Positions 32,593 to 41,290 are shown, counted from the stretch's first letter. The stretch: DNA of 62,418 nt from Exercitatus varius (GCF_029577735.1 NZ_JARQTO010000007.1:1-62418), one strand, 5' to 3'. Translations and numbers: made by a program. Notes: generated by a model from the sequence alone, not told the origin.

Positions 32593-33126
32593 ATGTCTCG
32601 TGTTGCTAAGGCACCTGTTAATATTCCTGCCGGTGTTCAAGTTTCTTTGAACGGTCAGCTATTAACAGTAAAAGGTAAGAATAGTGAGTTATCTCGTACT
32701 ATTCATAATTCAGTCGAAGTTAAAGAAAACAACAGTGCATTAACATTTGCTCCGCGCGAAGGTTTCGCTGGTGCAGATGCACAAGCAGGTACAGCTCGCG
32801 CATTGGTTAATGCAATGGTTATTGGTGTTACTGAAGGCTTTACTAAAAAATTACAACTGGTAGGTGTAGGTTACAGAGCACAAGTGAAAGGTAATACTGT
32901 TAGCTTGAGTTTAGGTTTCTCTCATCCCGTTGAGCACACTTTACCAGCAGGTATTACTGCAGAATGTCCATCTCAAACAGAAATTGTATTGAAAGGTGCT
33001 GACAAACAATTAATTGGTCAAGTGGCTGCAGATATTCGCGCATACCGTAAACCAGAGCCTTATAAAGGTAAAGGCGTTCGTTATGCTGACGAAGTTGTAC
33101 GTACTAAAGAAGCTAAGAAAAAATAA
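32593..33126 (+). CDS. rplF: 50S ribosomal protein L6
   Basis: A 177-residue protein of two similar domains near the sarcin-ricin loop and factor-binding site. The C-terminal signature PEPYKGKGVRYADEVVRTKEAKKK is intact, as is LVGVGYRAQVKGNTVSLSLG in the second domain. It is preceded by GAGGTAGG and lies 14 bases before rplR. Confidence 0.98.
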   Translation: MSRVAKAPVNIPAGVQVSLNGQLLTVKGKNSELSRTIHNSVEVKENNSALTFAPREGFAGADAQAGTARALVNAMVIGVTEGFTKKLQLVGVGYRAQVKGNTVSLSLGFSHPVEHTLPAGITAECPSQTEIVLKGADKQLIGQVAADIRAYRKPEPYKGKGVRYADEVVRTKEAKKK

Positions 33127-33140
33127 TTTAAGGTAACACT

Positions 33141-33494
33141 ATGGATAAGAAATCAGCTCGTATCCGTCGTGCAGCTCGTGCTCGTCATATGATGAGAGAG
33201 CAAGGTGTGACTCGTTTAGTAGTTCACCGCACTCCGCGTCATATTTACGCACAAGTGATTGCACCGAACGGTTCAGAAGTGCTTGCCGCTGCTTCAACAG
33301 TAGAAAAAGCGATTAGTGCGCAAGTTAAATATACCGGTAATAAAGATGCCGCCGCAGTAGTTGGTAAAACAGTTGCTGAACGTGCGTTAGCGAAAGGCGT
33401 TAAAGCCGTCGCATTCGATCGTTCCGGGTTTAAATATCATGGTCGTGTCCAGTCTTTGGCGGACGCTGCTCGTGAAGCTGGTCTACAGTTCTAA
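33141..33494 (+). CDS. rplR: 50S ribosomal protein L18
   Basis: A 117-residue 5S rRNA-binding protein of the central protuberance, acting with L5 and L25. The basic N terminus MDKKSARIRRAARARHMM and the central RLVVHRTPRHIYAQVIAPNG and FDRSGFKYHGRVQSLADAAR segments fit the family. It lies 14 bases before rpsE. Confidence 0.98.
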   Translation: MDKKSARIRRAARARHMMREQGVTRLVVHRTPRHIYAQVIAPNGSEVLAAASTVEKAISAQVKYTGNKDAAAVVGKTVAERALAKGVKAVAFDRSGFKYHGRVQSLADAAREAGLQF

Positions 33495-33508
33495 TAGAGG
33501 ATATTGAG

Positions 33509-34009
33509 ATGTCAAACATCGAAAAACAAGCTGGTGAACTGCAAGAGAAGCTAATCGCGGTAAACCGTGTATCAAAAACTGTGAAAGGTGGTCGTATCAT
33601 GAGTTTCACTGCTTTGACAGTAGTGGGCGATGGTAATGGTCGCGTCGGTTTTGGTTATGGTAAAGCTCGCGAAGTTCCGGCAGCAATCCAAAAAGCAATG
33701 GAAAAAGCACGTCGCAATATGATTAACGTGGCTTTAAATGATGGTACATTACAGCACCCGGTTAAAGGTGTTCATACTGGTTCTCGCGTATTTATGCAAC
33801 CGGCTAGTGAGGGTACAGGTATCATCGCGGGCGGTGCAATGCGTGCAGTATTAGAAGTTGCGGGCGTTCGTAATGTGCTTTCTAAAGCATACGGTTCAAC
33901 TAACCCAATTAACGTTGTTCGTGCAACTATTGATGCACTTGCAAATATGAAGTCACCAGAAATGGTTGCTGCTAAACGCGGTAAAACCGTTGATGAAATT
34001 TTGGGGTAA
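33509..34009 (+). CDS. rpsE: 30S ribosomal protein S5
   Basis: A 166-residue protein at the mRNA entry and decoding neck of the 30S subunit, affecting fidelity; mutations in the N-terminal loop cause spectinomycin resistance in E. coli. LIAVNRVSKTVKGGRIMSF and the GDGNGRVGFGYGKAREVPAA double-stranded-RNA-like domain are present with no deletion in the loop. It lies six bases before rpmD. Confidence 0.98.
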   Translation: MSNIEKQAGELQEKLIAVNRVSKTVKGGRIMSFTALTVVGDGNGRVGFGYGKAREVPAAIQKAMEKARRNMINVALNDGTLQHPVKGVHTGSRVFMQPASEGTGIIAGGAMRAVLEVAGVRNVLSKAYGSTNPINVVRATIDALANMKSPEMVAAKRGKTVDEILG

Positions 34010-34015
34010 TTGATA

Positions 34016-34195
34016 ATGGCTAAAACTATTAAAGTAACACAAGTTCGTAGTTCAATCGCTCGTTTACCTAAGCATAAAGCTACGTTGCGTGGTCTTGGTC
34101 TTCGCCATATGCACCATACCGTTGAGTTAATTGATACTCCGGCAGTACGCGGTATGATTAACCAAGTTTCATACATGGTTAAAGTGGAGGAGTAA
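34016..34195 (+). CDS. rpmD: 50S ribosomal protein L30
   Basis: A 59-residue protein of the large subunit. ATG 34016 gives [20 protein letters not shown], the usual start; a TTG two codons upstream lies almost directly at the rpsE stop and is not needed. The signature [21 protein letters not shown] is present. It sits six bases after rpsE and four before rplO, so translation is probably coupled. Confidence 0.97.
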
Positions 34196-34199
34196 GAGA

Positions 34200-34634
34200 A
34201 TGCGTTTAAATACTCTATCTCCGGCTGAAGGAGCAAAGCATAGCGCTAAGCGTCTTGGTCGTGGTATTGGTTCCGGTTTGGGTAAAACCGGCGGTCGTGG
34301 TCATAAAGGTCAAAAATCCCGTACCGGCGGTAAAGTTCGCCGTGGTTTTGAGGGTGGTCAAATGCCTTTATACCGTCGTTTACCGAAATTTGGTTTTACT
34401 TCGAAAATTGCTGCGGTAACTGCAGAAATTCGTTTAAATGACTTAGCTAAAGTTGAAGGTAATGTCGTCACTTTAGAAGCGTTGAAATCTGCGAATGTAG
34501 TTACTAAAGATATTCAATTCGCTAAAGTGATTTTAGCAGGTGAAATCAATACTGCGGTAACTGTCCGCGGTTTACGCGTAACTCAAGGTGCTAAAGCAGC
34601 TATTGAAGCTGCTGGCGGTTCAGTTGAGGAATAA
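34200..34634 (+). CDS. rplO: 50S ribosomal protein L15
   Basis: A 144-residue late-assembly protein whose extended Gly/Arg-rich N-terminal arm (GRGIGSGLGKTGGRGHKGQK) threads into 23S rRNA. The C-terminal globular domain ends in the conserved GAKAAIEAAGGSVEE. It lies four bases after rpmD and seven before secY. Confidence 0.98.
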   Translation: MRLNTLSPAEGAKHSAKRLGRGIGSGLGKTGGRGHKGQKSRTGGKVRRGFEGGQMPLYRRLPKFGFTSKIAAVTAEIRLNDLAKVEGNVVTLEALKSANVVTKDIQFAKVILAGEINTAVTVRGLRVTQGAKAAIEAAGGSVEE

Positions 34635-34641
34635 TTAATAA

Positions 34642-35967
34642 ATGGCTAAAAAACCAGGTTATCAAAATAGAAGTACCCAAAGCGGTAGTAATGAACTAAA
34701 AGGTCGTTTGCTTTTCGTATTAGGTGCATTGATCGTTTTCCGTATTGGTTCTTTCATCCCGGTTCCTGGTATTGATGCAGCCGTATTAGCCCAATTGATT
34801 GAGCAGCAAAAAGGCACCATCATTGACATGTTTAATATGTTTTCTGGTGGTGCTTTAAGTCGAGCATCTATTTTTGCATTGGGAATCATGCCGTATATTT
34901 CGGCATCGATTATTATCCAGCTCTTGGCAACAGTCTCTCCTACATTGGGTGAATTGCGTAAAGAAGGTGAGAGCGGACGTCGCAAAATTAGTAAATATAC
35001 TCGTTATGCGACTTTAGGTCTTGCTACTTTGCAGGCAATCGGGATTTCAACAGGTTTACCTAATATGCTTCCTGGGTTAGTTCCTAACTTAGGATTCGGT
35101 TTTTACTTCACTGCTGTGGTTAGCTTAGTCACAGGCACCATGTTTTTAATGTGGTTAGGTGAACAAATTACCGAACGTGGCATTGGTAACGGAATTTCCC
35201 TAATCATCTTTGCTGGTATTGTGGCTGGATTGCCATCTGCTATTGGTCAAACAATTGAGCAGGCGCGTCAAGGGCAAATGCATCCTCTGGTTCTTTTGTT
35301 AATTGCTGCGGTTGTTTTTGCGGTGACTTATTTTGTTGTCTTCGTGGAGCGGGGACAAAGACGTATTAAAGTTGAATATGCTAAACGTCAGCAAGGTCGA
35401 CAAATTTTAGGTGGGCATTCAACTCATTTACCATTAAAAGTGAATATGGCAAGTGTTATGCCGGCTATTTTCGCTTCAAGTATTATTTTGTTTCCAGCAA
35501 CATTAGTGTCTTGGTTTGGTGAGAGTTCTAGCCTTGAATGGTTAACAAATCTTTCGATGATGTTACAACCGGGTCAACCTATTTATTTGATTGTTTATGC
35601 TATAGCAATCATGTTCTTCAGCTTTTTTTACTCTGCAATGCAATTTAATCCTCGTGATACAGCAGATAACTTAAAAAAATCTGGCGCATTTATACCCGGA
35701 ATTAGACCAGGAGAACAAACTTCGCGTTATATCGATAAAATTATGACCCGTCTCATATTGATCGGCGGTCTGTATGTCGTTTTCGTGTGTTTGGTTCCGT
35801 ACATTATGATGTCAGCATGGAATGTTCAATTCTACTTTGGTGGTACGTCTTTGTTGATCGTCGTAGTGGTTATTATGGATTTCATCGCTCAGATTCAAAG
35901 TCACTTGATGTCAAGTAAATATGAATCTGCGTTGAAAAAAGCAAACCTTAAAGGTTTTGGACAATAG
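34642..35967 (+). CDS. secY: Preprotein translocase subunit SecY
   Basis: A 441-residue channel protein of the inner membrane that, with SecE and SecG, forms the Sec translocon. Ten membrane helices are visible. LGIMPYISASIIIQLL (helix 2 pore region), the signature GNGISLIIFAGIVAGLP and the cytoplasmic loop with RRIKVEYAKRQQGRQ that docks ribosome and SecA are all intact. It is the penultimate gene of the spc operon, 26 bases before rpmJ. Confidence 0.98.
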   Translation: MAKKPGYQNRSTQSGSNELKGRLLFVLGALIVFRIGSFIPVPGIDAAVLAQLIEQQKGTIIDMFNMFSGGALSRASIFALGIMPYISASIIIQLLATVSPTLGELRKEGESGRRKISKYTRYATLGLATLQAIGISTGLPNMLPGLVPNLGFGFYFTAVVSLVTGTMFLMWLGEQITERGIGNGISLIIFAGIVAGLPSAIGQTIEQARQGQMHPLVLLLIAAVVFAVTYFVVFVERGQRRIKVEYAKRQQGRQILGGHSTHLPLKVNMASVMPAIFASSIILFPATLVSWFGESSSLEWLTNLSMMLQPGQPIYLIVYAIAIMFFSFFYSAMQFNPRDTADNLKKSGAFIPGIRPGEQTSRYIDKIMTRLILIGGLYVVFVCLVPYIMMSAWNVQFYFGGTSLLIVVVVIMDFIAQIQSHLMSSKYESALKKANLKGFGQ

Positions 35968-35993
35968 TCCAGTTTGAATAAAAGGGATAAGCA

Positions 35994-36107
35994 ATGAAAG
36001 TTCGTGCTTCCGTAAAAAGAATCTGTCGTAACTGTAAAATTGTTAAACGTGAAGGTGTTGTACGTGTTTTATGTACCGACCCTAAACATAAACAACGTCA
36101 AGGTTAA
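35994..36107 (+). CDS. rpmJ: 50S ribosomal protein L36 (zinc-ribbon form)
   Basis: A 37-residue protein, [20 protein letters not shown] and onward to KHKQRQG. Cys11, Cys14, Cys27 and His32 form the zinc ribbon of the C+ type. It is too short for ordinary gene callers but is in the canonical position between secY and rpsM, with an AAGGGA ribosome binding site. It is the last gene of the spc operon. Confidence 0.97.
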
Positions 36108-36245
36108 TCGATAAATATCTTGCAAAGAACAAGTTGAGCAGTTATACTGCTCAGCTCATTTATGTCCTTGACATACTGTTTGAGTATCCTGAAACGGGCT
36201 TTTCAAGATCAGTATGTCAAATTAGTTAAAATATAGGAGTGCATA
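36108..36245 (+). promoter_or_regulatory. Alpha-operon leader, probable S4-binding control RNA
   Basis: The 138 bases before rpsM contain a small hairpin TGAGCAG-TTATA-CTGCTCA (36133-36151) and a long-range perfect repeat TTGACATACTG (36168-36178) / CAGTATGTCAA (36210-36220) enclosing a second possible stem. In E. coli S4 represses the alpha operon through a pseudoknot covering the rpsM start. The layout agrees, but the pseudoknot was not modelled. A separate promoter here is not clear. Confidence 0.55.
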
Positions 36246-36602
36246 GTGGCCCGTATTGCAGGCATTAACATTCCTGATCATAAACATGCAGTAATTGCGT
36301 TAACAGCGATTTACGGTATTGGCAAAACTCGTTCACAAGCTATTTGTGCAGCGGCGGGTATTGCTGAAGATGTGAAGATCAGCGAATTGTCTGAAGAGCA
36401 GATTGATAAACTGCGTGACGAAGTTGGTAAATTTACCGTTGAAGGTGACTTACGTCGTGAAGTAACACTTAACATCAAACGTCTTTTAGACTTAGGTTGT
36501 TATCGTGGTTTACGCCATCGTCGTAGTTTACCGGTACGTGGTCAACGTACTAAAACTAATGCGCGTACCCGTAAGGGTCCTCGTAAGCCGATCAAAAAAT
36601 AG
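36246..36602 (+). CDS. rpsM: 30S ribosomal protein S13
   Basis: A 118-residue protein of the 30S head bridging to the 50S subunit and touching P-site tRNA with its tail. It starts at GTG, as in E. coli, where the weak start is part of S4 control. MARIAGINIPDHKHAVIAL and the signature GLRHRRSLPVRGQRTKTNAR are present. TAGGAG precedes the start. First gene of the alpha operon. Confidence 0.98.
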   Translation: MARIAGINIPDHKHAVIALTAIYGIGKTRSQAICAAAGIAEDVKISELSEEQIDKLRDEVGKFTVEGDLRREVTLNIKRLLDLGCYRGLRHRRSLPVRGQRTKTNARTRKGPRKPIKK

Positions 36603-36617
36603 TCGGGGTAAATATTA

Positions 36618-37007
36618 ATGGCTAAAACACCAGTTCGTGCACGTAAACGTGTAAAAAAACAAGTTGTAGATGGCGTAGCGCATATTCACGCCTCTTTCAA
36701 TAATACAATCGTGACTATTACTGACCGTCAAGGTAATGCTTTAGCTTGGGCTACAGCTGGCGGTTCGGGTTTCCGTGGTTCTCGTAAATCAACCCCATTT
36801 GCTGCGCAGGTTGCTGCAGAGCGTTGCGCTGAAATGGTTAAAGAATTTGGTTTAAAGAATTTGGAAGTTATGGTTAAGGGGCCGGGTCCGGGTCGTGAAT
36901 CGACTATTCGAGCATTAAATGCAGCGGGTTTCCGCATTACGAATATTACAGATGTGACTCCGATTCCTCATAACGGTTGTCGTCCACCGAAAAAACGTCG
37001 TGTTTAA
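36618..37007 (+). CDS. rpsK: 30S ribosomal protein S11
   Basis: A 129-residue protein of the 30S platform near the E-site mRNA. VDGVAHIHASFNNTIVTITD and the signature LEVMVKGPGPGRESTIRALN are intact, as is the C-terminal PHNGCRPPKKRRV. The conserved Asn-Gly of NGCRPPK is the isoaspartate site in E. coli S11. It lies 29 bases before rpsD. Confidence 0.98.
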   Translation: MAKTPVRARKRVKKQVVDGVAHIHASFNNTIVTITDRQGNALAWATAGGSGFRGSRKSTPFAAQVAAERCAEMVKEFGLKNLEVMVKGPGPGRESTIRALNAAGFRITNITDVTPIPHNGCRPPKKRRV

Positions 37008-37036
37008 TCGGACATTAGGATAATTGGAGAAAGAAA

Positions 37037-37657
37037 ATGGCAAGATATTTGGGTCCAAAACTCAAGCTAAGCCGTCGTGAAGGCACAGATTTATTTCTTA
37101 AGTCTGGCGTGCGAGCTATCGATTCTAAATGTAAAATTGATACAGCACCCGGTCAACACGGTGCTCGTAAACCGCGTTTATCTGACTATGGTAGTCAGTT
37201 GCGTGAGAAACAAAAAGTTCGCCGTATCTATGGTATCTTAGAACGTCAATTCCGTAACTATTATAAAGAAGCGAACCGTTTGAAAGGTAATACTGGGGAA
37301 AATTTACTGGTATTGCTTGAAGGTCGTTTGGATAACGTAGTTTATCGTATGGGATTTGCCGCTACTCGTGCAGAAGCTCGCCAATTAGTGAGCCATAAAG
37401 CGATTATTGTAAATGGTCGCGTTGTAAATATCCCGTCTTTCCAAGTTTCAGTTGATGATGTGATTGCAATTCGTGAAAAATCGAAAAAACAAGCTCGTAT
37501 CAAAGCATCATTGGAATTGGCAGAACAAAAAGAAAAACCGACTTGGTTAGAAGTTGATTCTGCTAAAATGGAAGGTGTATTCAAACGTGTTCCTGAACGT
37601 TCTGATTTATCAGCAGACATTAACGAACATCTCATCGTTGAGCTTTACTCTAAATAA
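37037..37657 (+). CDS. rpsD: 30S ribosomal protein S4
   Basis: A 206-residue 16S rRNA 5'-domain binder that nucleates 30S assembly. It affects fidelity and in E. coli represses the alpha operon by binding its leader. MARYLGPKLKLSRREGTDLF, the S4 RNA-binding domain LDNVVYRMGFAATRAEARQL and VSHKAIIVNGRVVNIPSF are present. It lies 32 bases before rpoA. Confidence 0.98.
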   Translation: MARYLGPKLKLSRREGTDLFLKSGVRAIDSKCKIDTAPGQHGARKPRLSDYGSQLREKQKVRRIYGILERQFRNYYKEANRLKGNTGENLLVLLEGRLDNVVYRMGFAATRAEARQLVSHKAIIVNGRVVNIPSFQVSVDDVIAIREKSKKQARIKASLELAEQKEKPTWLEVDSAKMEGVFKRVPERSDLSADINEHLIVELYSK

Positions 37658-37689
37658 TAGTTAAAGCTTGAAAGCAAAGAGAGGATAAA

Positions 37690-38679
37690 ATGCAGGGTTC
37701 TGTTACAGAATTTTTAAAGCCGCACTTAGTTGATATTGAACAGATTAGTTCAACGCATGCTAAAGTGATTTTAGAACCGTTAGAGCGTGGTTTCGGTCAT
37801 ACTCTAGGAAATGCATTACGTCGTATTCTTCTATCTTCAATGCCAGGTTGTGCTGTAACTGAGGTAGAAATTGAAGGCGTGTTGCACGAATATAGTAGCA
37901 AAGAAGGTGTTCAGGAAGATATTCTTGAAGTACTTTTGAACCTGAAAGGCCTGGCGGTTAAAGTTCAGAATAAAGATGATGTTTTTCTGACACTAAACAA
38001 ATCTGGAATTGGCCCTGTTGTTGCTGGTGACATCACTCATGACGGTGATGTTGAGATTGTAAATCCTGAGCATGTTATTTGCCACTTAACTGATGAAAAC
38101 GCGTCGATTAGTATGCGTATTCGTGTTCAGCGTGGTCGAGGCTACGTACCGGCATCAGCGCGTGCACATACTCAAGATGAAGAACGTCCGATTGGTCGTT
38201 TATTAGTAGATGCTTGTTATAGCCCAGTAGATCGTATTGCTTACAATGTAGAAGCAGCACGTGTGGAGCAACGTACTGACTTAGATAAATTAGTTATCGA
38301 GTTGGAAACGAACGGCACTCTCGATCCCGAAGAAGCAATTCGTCGTGCAGCAACAATTTTAGCAGAGCAGCTTGATGCATTCGTTGATTTGCGTGATGTT
38401 CGTCAGCCTGAAGTCAAGGAAGAAAAACCGGAATTTGATCCGATTTTATTACGCCCTGTTGATGACTTAGAGTTGACAGTTCGTTCTGCTAACTGTTTGA
38501 AAGCAGAAACAATTCACTATATTGGTGATTTGGTACAGCGTACAGAAGTTGAGTTATTAAAAACACCTAATCTTGGTAAGAAATCACTTACTGAAATTAA
38601 AGATGTGCTTGCTTCACGCGGCCTATCACTGGGTATGCGTCTTGATAATTGGCCGCCAGCAAGTATTGCTGAAGATTAA
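37690..38679 (+). CDS. rpoA: RNA polymerase alpha subunit
   Basis: A 329-residue subunit that dimerises through its N-terminal domain to seed RNA polymerase assembly. Its C-terminal domain contacts UP elements and activators such as CRP and FNR. RGFGHTLGNALRRILLSSMPG marks the N domain; LTVRSANCLKAETIHYIGDL and LKTPNLGKKSLTEIKDVLASRG carry the DNA-contacting Arg and helix of the C domain. Length equals E. coli alpha. Confidence 0.99.
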   Translation: MQGSVTEFLKPHLVDIEQISSTHAKVILEPLERGFGHTLGNALRRILLSSMPGCAVTEVEIEGVLHEYSSKEGVQEDILEVLLNLKGLAVKVQNKDDVFLTLNKSGIGPVVAGDITHDGDVEIVNPEHVICHLTDENASISMRIRVQRGRGYVPASARAHTQDEERPIGRLLVDACYSPVDRIAYNVEAARVEQRTDLDKLVIELETNGTLDPEEAIRRAATILAEQLDAFVDLRDVRQPEVKEEKPEFDPILLRPVDDLELTVRSANCLKAETIHYIGDLVQRTEVELLKTPNLGKKSLTEIKDVLASRGLSLGMRLDNWPPASIAED

Positions 38680-38719
38680 TTGGTCGAAAGATTAAGATTT
38701 TTCTGAGAAGGATAAGATC

Positions 38720-39106
38720 ATGCGCCATCGTAAGAGTGGTCGTCAACTAAACCGTAATAGCAGCCATCGCCAAGCGATGTTCCGTAATATGGCAAGTGCT
38801 TTAGTTAGTCACGAAATCATTAAGACTACATTGCCAAAAGCTAAAGAATTACGTCGTGTAGTTGAACCGTTAATTACATTAGCAAAAGAAGATAGCGTAG
38901 CAAACCGTCGTTTGGCATTTGCTCGTACTCGCAACGTTGAAACTGTTGCTAAATTATTTAATGAATTAGGTCCACGTTTTGCACAACGTGCAGGTGGTTA
39001 TACCCGTATTTTAAAATGCGGTTTCCGTGCAGGCGATAACGCTCCAATGGCATACATTGAGTTAGTAGATCGTCCGGAAGTTGCGACTGAAGCAGCTGCG
39101 GAATAA
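38720..39106 (+). CDS. rplQ: 50S ribosomal protein L17
   Basis: A 128-residue large-subunit protein near the tunnel exit. MRHRKSGRQLNRNSSHRQAM and IKTTLPKAKELRRVVEPLI are typical. The C terminus ends in a short Ala/Glu tail (VATEAAAE). It is the last gene of the alpha operon and is followed by a perfect palindromic terminator. Confidence 0.98.
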   Translation: MRHRKSGRQLNRNSSHRQAMFRNMASALVSHEIIKTTLPKAKELRRVVEPLITLAKEDSVANRRLAFARTRNVETVAKLFNELGPRFAQRAGGYTRILKCGFRAGDNAPMAYIELVDRPEVATEAAAE

Positions 39107-39120
39107 TTCATCATAAATTA

Positions 39121-39150
39121 AAAAAGCTCACAATTAATTGTGAGCTTTTT
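39121..39150. terminator. Perfect 30-base palindromic terminator
   Basis: AAAAAGCTCACAATT followed by its exact complement gives a 30-base palindrome (39121-39150) with A and T runs on either side. It can terminate both the alpha operon and the convergent metallophosphoesterase-nadR transcript. Confidence 0.92.
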
Positions 39151-39180
39151 ATTTTATTCCAATATAAACGATTTCATAAT

Positions 39181-39864
39181 TTAACGATCGTCTATTCCTT
39201 TAATTAAGTAATTCCCTGTTGAATCGGTCAAGCTTCTGAAACCTACATTAATTATCTCGAATTTGTTTCTGTTTAGTCCGTGATAATCAAAATTCTCATG
39301 GTGATGACCATGGAATACTTGCGTTACTCCCATTTGGTTCGCCAGATTATTAATGGCATAAAAACCTGTGGGATGCGGTTTGGGCGCTTCGTGGCAAACT
39401 AAAATATCCGCCTGTTGTCGTTCCAGTATTTCTATATCCTGCGGAAAAATGGACGTTCTATGTCTCAACGGAACGCCGCCTCGCCAAAGTTTTTCCGGCG
39501 GGCAATATTGGCAAAAATGAATCGGGTCAAAATATAGCGGTTTGTTCGGCGGCATCCAAATTTGTCCGCGAAAAACACCGCCAAGTCCAGCAATGCGTTT
39601 TCCCTGAATTTCAACGACTTTTCCATGCAAATTACGCGTTTTCCATTTGCTGTTCCAAAGCGCATCGAAGGCTGCCGGAGTTTTACTGTCATGATTCCCA
39701 TGAATATACCAAATGTCGCACAATTCGCTGAGTTTATCTAATTCATCGGAACAGGTCAGTTGTAAATCGCCTAAAATCACTAATGCAATTTCTTCATCTT
39801 TTTTTTGCAGAAACGGATATAAATGATCGTAGCGGCCATGAGGATCACCCGCGAAAAGAATCAT
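39181..39864 (-). CDS. Metallophosphoesterase coupled to nadR
   Basis: A 227-residue calcineurin-like metallophosphoesterase. The five metal-binding blocks are present in order: AGDPHGR (Asp, His), ILGDLQL, YIHGNHDS (Asn, His, Asp), LVCHEAP and FHGHHHE, so a two-metal active site is expected. The substrate is unknown; it could be a nucleotide, a phosphodiester or a protein. It begins eight bases after the nadR stop and so belongs to the same transcript, suggesting but not proving a role in NAD or nucleotide handling. A cysteine/tryptophan-rich stretch (FCQYCPPEKLWRGG) is unusual for the fold. Confidence 0.85.
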   Translation of the reverse strand: MILFAGDPHGRYDHLYPFLQKKDEEIALVILGDLQLTCSDELDKLSELCDIWYIHGNHDSKTPAAFDALWNSKWKTRNLHGKVVEIQGKRIAGLGGVFRGQIWMPPNKPLYFDPIHFCQYCPPEKLWRGGVPLRHRTSIFPQDIEILERQQADILVCHEAPKPHPTGFYAINNLANQMGVTQVFHGHHHENFDYHGLNRNKFEIINVGFRSLTDSTGNYLIKGIDDR

Positions 39865-39872
39865 AGCGCCTC

Positions 39873-41150
39873 CTATTGCTCAAAAACCGAACCGTTTTCG
39901 TGAGTTAAATCCGCAATTTCTTCTTCGTTCAGAATTTTTTCTACAATTAATTTTGCCTGATTATAGCGATCCAAATAGCTCGGCGAATCGATCTCAATAT
40001 ACGGAACATTGTATTTATCCAGGAGTTTCTTAAGCAGTTGCTGGAACCGTTGGCGTTCTTTTGCATCTCCCAGACTTCTTAATCCGTCATCCACCCATTG
40101 CGTATTATTGTTTAATAAAATTGTTACGTCGAAAGGATATTCGCGAATCATCGAATCAAGAAATGGATGGGCTTTGCCTTCGTATTGAATACAAAATGCC
40201 TGCGTCGTAATAAAATCCGTGTCGATGAAGGCAACCTTATGAGCATGGCGCACCGCATAATTGATATATTGTTGTTGCCCCAACGCCATTTGCGGATAAT
40301 CGGAATACTGCATTGCCTGTTCATCGCCGCCCAGTTGTTCAAATACGTATTCACGCCCGTATTCCCAAGCAGATGTGGTGTTGAATACCGTCGCCAATTT
40401 ATTTACCAATACGGATTTACCGCTGCTTTCACCGCCCAGAATTGCAATTGTTTTAGCGAAAAACGGGCGCACTTCTTTCGGAATGAATTTCCAATAATGA
40501 AACGGATTAGTGCGAATTTTAGTCGCGGAGACATTGAAAAATTTCCGTTGCGGATCGACCAGCGATACTTCCAAACCCAGATATTTTTCGTACGGCGCTT
40601 TATCCTGAATTTCGCTGCTGAAGACTAAAGTCGGTTTGACATTTTTCTCTTTCAAGAGCTTTTTCACCGCATTAGACCAGCTTTCCCAGCCGTTCGGGTA
40701 ACTCGGAATGCCGTCTTCCACCAAATGATGAATGAAAATCTGGTTTTTTTGATATTTGAAAATCTGCTGCATCCAGCGCAAACGGTCTTGCACCGTCGGC
40801 ATGCGTTTCATTTTGCTGTCGTAAAACAGCTTTAAATCGCGTTCCGTATCGCTGCACACCACCACATGCACTTCGTCCACTTTACTGAAGGCTTCATAAA
40901 TCATATTGATATGCCCGGTGTGCACGGGATAAAACTTCCCGAAAATGACGCCGATTCGCTTATCGTTTTGGGCTGAAATCTGTAGCACGCGATGTAGAGC
41001 GGAAAGCTTGTTTGCACTCGGGTTTTTGATTTTTCCGCTGACCAACTGATTAAAATAAGCCCGTGTAATGCCGGCCTGTTCACAAACCTCATTTACTTTC
41101 AGTTTCAACTGTTTACGTTTTTCTTGTAGATAAGCATATTCGGATGACAT
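39873..41150 (-). CDS. nadR: NadR: NMN adenylyltransferase / nicotinamide riboside kinase
   Basis: A 425-residue trifunctional protein central to NAD synthesis from nicotinamide riboside in Pasteurellaceae. An N-terminal helix-turn-helix (KLKVNEVCEQAGITRAYFNQL, about residues 15-40) is followed by the NMN adenylyltransferase domain with GKFYPVHTGHINM and SATKIR, then the ribosylnicotinamide kinase domain with Walker A GGESSGKSVL. ATG 41150 is chosen because GAGGG lies seven bases upstream and MSSEYAYLQEKRKQ fits the family; the frame extends 16 codons further without a site. It is followed by a metallophosphoesterase, and its promoter region carries two opposed USS-like elements. Confidence 0.95.
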   Translation of the reverse strand: MSSEYAYLQEKRKQLKLKVNEVCEQAGITRAYFNQLVSGKIKNPSANKLSALHRVLQISAQNDKRIGVIFGKFYPVHTGHINMIYEAFSKVDEVHVVVCSDTERDLKLFYDSKMKRMPTVQDRLRWMQQIFKYQKNQIFIHHLVEDGIPSYPNGWESWSNAVKKLLKEKNVKPTLVFSSEIQDKAPYEKYLGLEVSLVDPQRKFFNVSATKIRTNPFHYWKFIPKEVRPFFAKTIAILGGESSGKSVLVNKLATVFNTTSAWEYGREYVFEQLGGDEQAMQYSDYPQMALGQQQYINYAVRHAHKVAFIDTDFITTQAFCIQYEGKAHPFLDSMIREYPFDVTILLNNNTQWVDDGLRSLGDAKERQRFQQLLKKLLDKYNVPYIEIDSPSYLDRYNQAKLIVEKILNEEEIADLTHENGSVFEQ

Positions 41151-41164
41151 GGAAAAACCCTCAT

Positions 41165-41215
41165 AAAATTGACCGCACTTTATGAAAATGTAGCACAAAA
41201 CGGAAAGTGCGGCGA
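41165..41215. repeat. Opposed USS elements upstream of nadR
   Basis: A reverse USS (ACCGCACTT, about 41173-41181) and a forward degenerate one (AAGTGCGGC, about 41204-41212) lie within 45 bases before nadR. They are spaced differently from the terminator pairs and are in the promoter region. Confidence 0.55.
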
Positions 41216-41290
41216 GAATTGCTATTGTTTGTCTATTTTATGTAATTTAATTCAATAAATAAAATCGTTTTTTCGCCCTGTAAATTGCGC

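Noticed and set aside
36168..36190. TTGACA...TATCCT as an alpha-operon promoter
   Set aside because: The spacing is 11 bases, too short, and TTGACA is better explained as one arm of the leader repeat.
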